A stretch of 7,309 nucleotides of DNA, from positions 1 to 7,309 of the forward strand of contig CAADWC010000238.1 in assembly GCA_900752625.1 (NCBI GenBank). Reading direction: 5' to 3'. The stretch comes from Oscillospiraceae bacterium (GTDB lineage: Bacteria; Bacillota; Clostridia; Oscillospirales; Ruminococcaceae). Of this stretch, positions 5,908 to 7,309 are shown piece after piece. The stretch's first letter is position 1. Each line of letters starts with the position of its first letter. The position numbers and the translations under genes were made by a program. The notes below the pieces were generated by a model. The model did not search any database. It saw only the letters and a list, made by a program, of their open reading frames with translations, and had not been told where the DNA came from.

Positions 5908-7122
5908 GTGAAAGAAAAATATACATATCATTGGATCAAGTCGGAAATCAAGTTTGAGGAGAATAAGATAAAATCGTTCGAGAAAACGGATTCCGTTGAA
6001 CGGTCTTTTCGCGTTTACGACAACGGATTTCTCGGGGCGCATTATCAAAAAGGCAAAATGAGTGACGATGAAGGCTTTTCACGTGCGGCGGAAAATCTTT
6101 CACTGAAAAGACCGTACAAATATCCGCTTGAATCGGGCGTGCGAAGCCGCGATAAGTGCGAGCGCGTTGTTTCGGATAATGAGCTTATGGATCTGGCACA
6201 CGAGTGTCTTTCGTACCTGAGCGCAAAATATCCGCGATTTATCCTATCGGGCAGCTTTTCCCAGCGGAAGACGGACGAGCATTGGGTAAACGAAAACAGA
6301 CTCGATTACCGGAACATCGACTGCAACGTTGACGCCGGCATTAGTTTTAAACACGTTGACAGCAAGGACATTTCAGACGGCTGGTTCGGTTTTGGCGACC
6401 GTGATTTCAAGCTTGAAAAGCTGTACAAAATGGCGGAGAATTATCTCGGCAGCTTTGAAAACGAGGTCGAGCTTCCGGAAGAGATCATTGTACAAAAACA
6501 GTATTACGATCTCTACGGCAAGCTGATAGAATCGCTTAACGCAGAGAAGATTGCTCTGGGAACGTCGCTGCTTTCGGGTAAGGTAGGCGAAAAGGTATTT
6601 TCAGAGGACTTTACTTTACTGCACGACGTTTCAGACGAGAATTGCTGGCACACTAACTTCTGGGACGGCGAGGGCTGCGTTACAGAGGGCGACAAACAGG
6701 TGTTTATTGAGAACGGCGTGGTGCTTATGGGATATTCGGACAAGCGTACAGCGGAAAAATACGGTGTGCCGCACACAGCAAATGCAGGCAGCAATTACTG
6801 TGATATTCCTAATACTAAGTGGATTAACGGCAAAATAAAGCGCAGCGAAAAGACCGTCAAGGAGCTGCTTGACGGCAGGCTCGCGGTGATCCCAGTTCAG
6901 TACAGCGGCGGAGGCTTCAACGACAAGGGCGAATACGTTATGCCCGTACATCTGGCTCTGCTTTCGGACGGCGAAAAGGTTATCGGCAAGCTTCCTCCGT
7001 TTACACTGTCGGGAAATATGTTTGATATGTTCGGCAAGGATTTCATCGGCGTTGGATCTGATAAACCGATTTTTAACGACAAACAGATACTTGTTAAAAT
7101 GAAAGCGACAAAGCGGGAATGA
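5908..7122 (+). CDS. pmbA: TldE/PmbA-like partner of TldD
   Basis: This is the non-catalytic half of the TldD/TldE protease, which helps bind the peptide in the chamber between the two subunits. It has 404 residues, shorter than E. coli PmbA (about 450). It lacks the HExxxH motif, as expected for TldE. Family features lie in the C-terminal half: LLSGKVGEKVFSEDFTLLHD (221-240), FWDGEGCVTEG (251-261), FIENGVVLMGY (266-276), HTANAGSNYCDI (289-300), TVKELLDG (316-323) and the closing PPFTLSGNMFDMF (363-375) with FIGVGSD (379-385). The N-terminal half is divergent and recognisable mostly by context. The start is a GTG at 5908, with AGGAGG at 5895-5900 seven bases upstream and sharing one base with the tldD stop codon, so the genes are translated together in similar amounts. 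A terminator follows 20 bases after the stop. Its role as partner is inferred from family knowledge and gene position. Confidence 0.88.
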   Translation: MKEKYTYHWIKSEIKFEENKIKSFEKTDSVERSFRVYDNGFLGAHYQKGKMSDDEGFSRAAENLSLKRPYKYPLESGVRSRDKCERVVSDNELMDLAHECLSYLSAKYPRFILSGSFSQRKTDEHWVNENRLDYRNIDCNVDAGISFKHVDSKDISDGWFGFGDRDFKLEKLYKMAENYLGSFENEVELPEEIIVQKQYYDLYGKLIESLNAEKIALGTSLLSGKVGEKVFSEDFTLLHDVSDENCWHTNFWDGEGCVTEGDKQVFIENGVVLMGYSDKRTAEKYGVPHTANAGSNYCDIPNTKWINGKIKRSEKTVKELLDGRLAVIPVQYSGGGFNDKGEYVMPVHLALLSDGEKVIGKLPPFTLSGNMFDMFGKDFIGVGSDKPIFNDKQILVKMKATKRE

Positions 7123-7142
7123 TTACCGCTATATAGTAAAAT

Positions 7143-7175
7143 AATCGGGTGGCCTGTTACAGACCGCCCGATTTT
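7143..7175 (+). terminator. Intrinsic terminator of the tldD-tldE operon
   Basis: AATCGGGTGGCCTG (7143-7156) pairs with CAGACCGCCCGATT (7160-7173) around a TTA loop, with one U-G wobble and one C-A mismatch. A run of four T at 7172-7175 follows. It starts 20 bases after the stop codon of the TldE-like gene. The T-tract is short but the position and stem strongly support termination. Confidence 0.85.
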
Positions 7176-7190
7176 CATTATAAGCAGTTA

Positions 7191-7307
7191 TTAATGTAAA
7201 GCATAGCTTTTTACCTGATGTGATCCAACAGCCTGCTTTTCTTTACAGTTATTTATTATAGCACTTCCACCTTCCCTTATGACTAGCGCCTGCCGCTCTT
7301 GCAACTT
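7191..7307 (-). CDS. Possible 3' end of a gene entering from the right edge
   Basis: On the - strand a frame is open from the right edge to a TAA at 7193-7191, giving 38 residues beginning KLQERQALVIREGGSAII and ending QVKSYALH. A second - strand frame is also open from the edge, ends near 7250 and reads EVARAAGASHKGRWKCYNK. Neither is recognised with confidence, and one or both may be chance, since open frames this short are common. If real, it would be convergent with the tldD-tldE operon and end shortly before that operon's terminator. The rest of 7176-7309 shows nothing else firm. Confidence 0.22.
   Translation of the reverse strand, partial: KLQERQALVIREGGSAIINNCKEKQAVGSHQVKSYALH
7255..7263 (-). 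promoter_or_regulatory. Extended -10 box on the - strand
   Basis: The - strand reads TGCTATAAT here, a perfect extended -10 element (TGnTATAAT). The hexamer 17 bases upstream, GTCATA, matches the -35 consensus at only three positions. Transcripts would head toward the tldD-tldE terminator, and no start codon with a useful frame follows, so it may be fortuitous or drive an untranslated or antisense RNA. Confidence 0.25.
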
Positions 7308-7309
7308 CC

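Noticed and set aside
1..7309. CRISPR arrays, tRNA or rRNA genes, transposases, toxin-antitoxin or phage-defence genes
   Set aside because: I looked for regularly spaced repeats, cloverleaf signatures and typical protein motifs on both strands and found none.

Overview
This is a stretch of ordinary-looking bacterial chromosome, most likely from a Clostridia-class Firmicute and perhaps a gut Oscillospiraceae/Ruminococcaceae relative. That placement is inferred from the gene set (Gram-positive style nadB-nadC, a DUF3592-like membrane protein, a clostridial-looking uridine phosphorylase, a compact TldD/TldE pair), strong purine-rich ribosome binding sites and moderate GC. It was not tested by a database search. 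All complete genes lie on the + strand.

Region 1 (1-2549) is the end of an NAD biosynthesis operon. nadB (L-aspartate oxidase) starts inside the stop codon of a gene cut off by the left edge, which would usually be nadA. It is followed by nadC (quinolinate phosphoribosyltransferase) and a near-perfect intrinsic terminator. Together NadB, NadA and NadC turn aspartate and dihydroxyacetone phosphate into nicotinate mononucleotide.

Region 2 (2550-4244) begins with about 140 bases with no clear feature. A near-consensus sigma-A promoter follows (TTGACC, 17-base spacer, TATAAT), then a leader of roughly 165 nt with several possible hairpins. Next come two tightly linked genes: a two-TM DUF3592-like membrane protein and a uridine-phosphorylase-family enzyme. 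The enzyme keeps the phosphate and ribose site but has an unusual uracil-recognition loop.

Region 3 (4245-4557) is a 313-base gap that contains a compact, highly structured element at 4340-4475. Its outer 10-bp stem encloses two hairpins and is followed by two further perfect hairpins. It has no U-tract, so it does not look like a terminator. It could be a dispersed intergenic repeat or a structured leader RNA, and it is the most interesting non-coding signal here.

Region 4 (4558-7175) is a two-gene tldD-tldE (pmbA) operon ending in an intrinsic terminator. TldD has an intact HExxxH plus Cys zinc site, and its partner lacks that motif. The pair forms a zinc protease that acts on unfolded or RiPP-like peptides in other bacteria. 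No substrate gene is visible in the window.

Region 5 (7176-7309) holds a short - strand open frame running off the right edge and a - strand extended -10 box. It may be the tail of another gene or a mobile-element fragment, but the evidence is weak. I saw no rRNA, tRNA, CRISPR array or transposase, and no clear evidence of a previously undescribed system.
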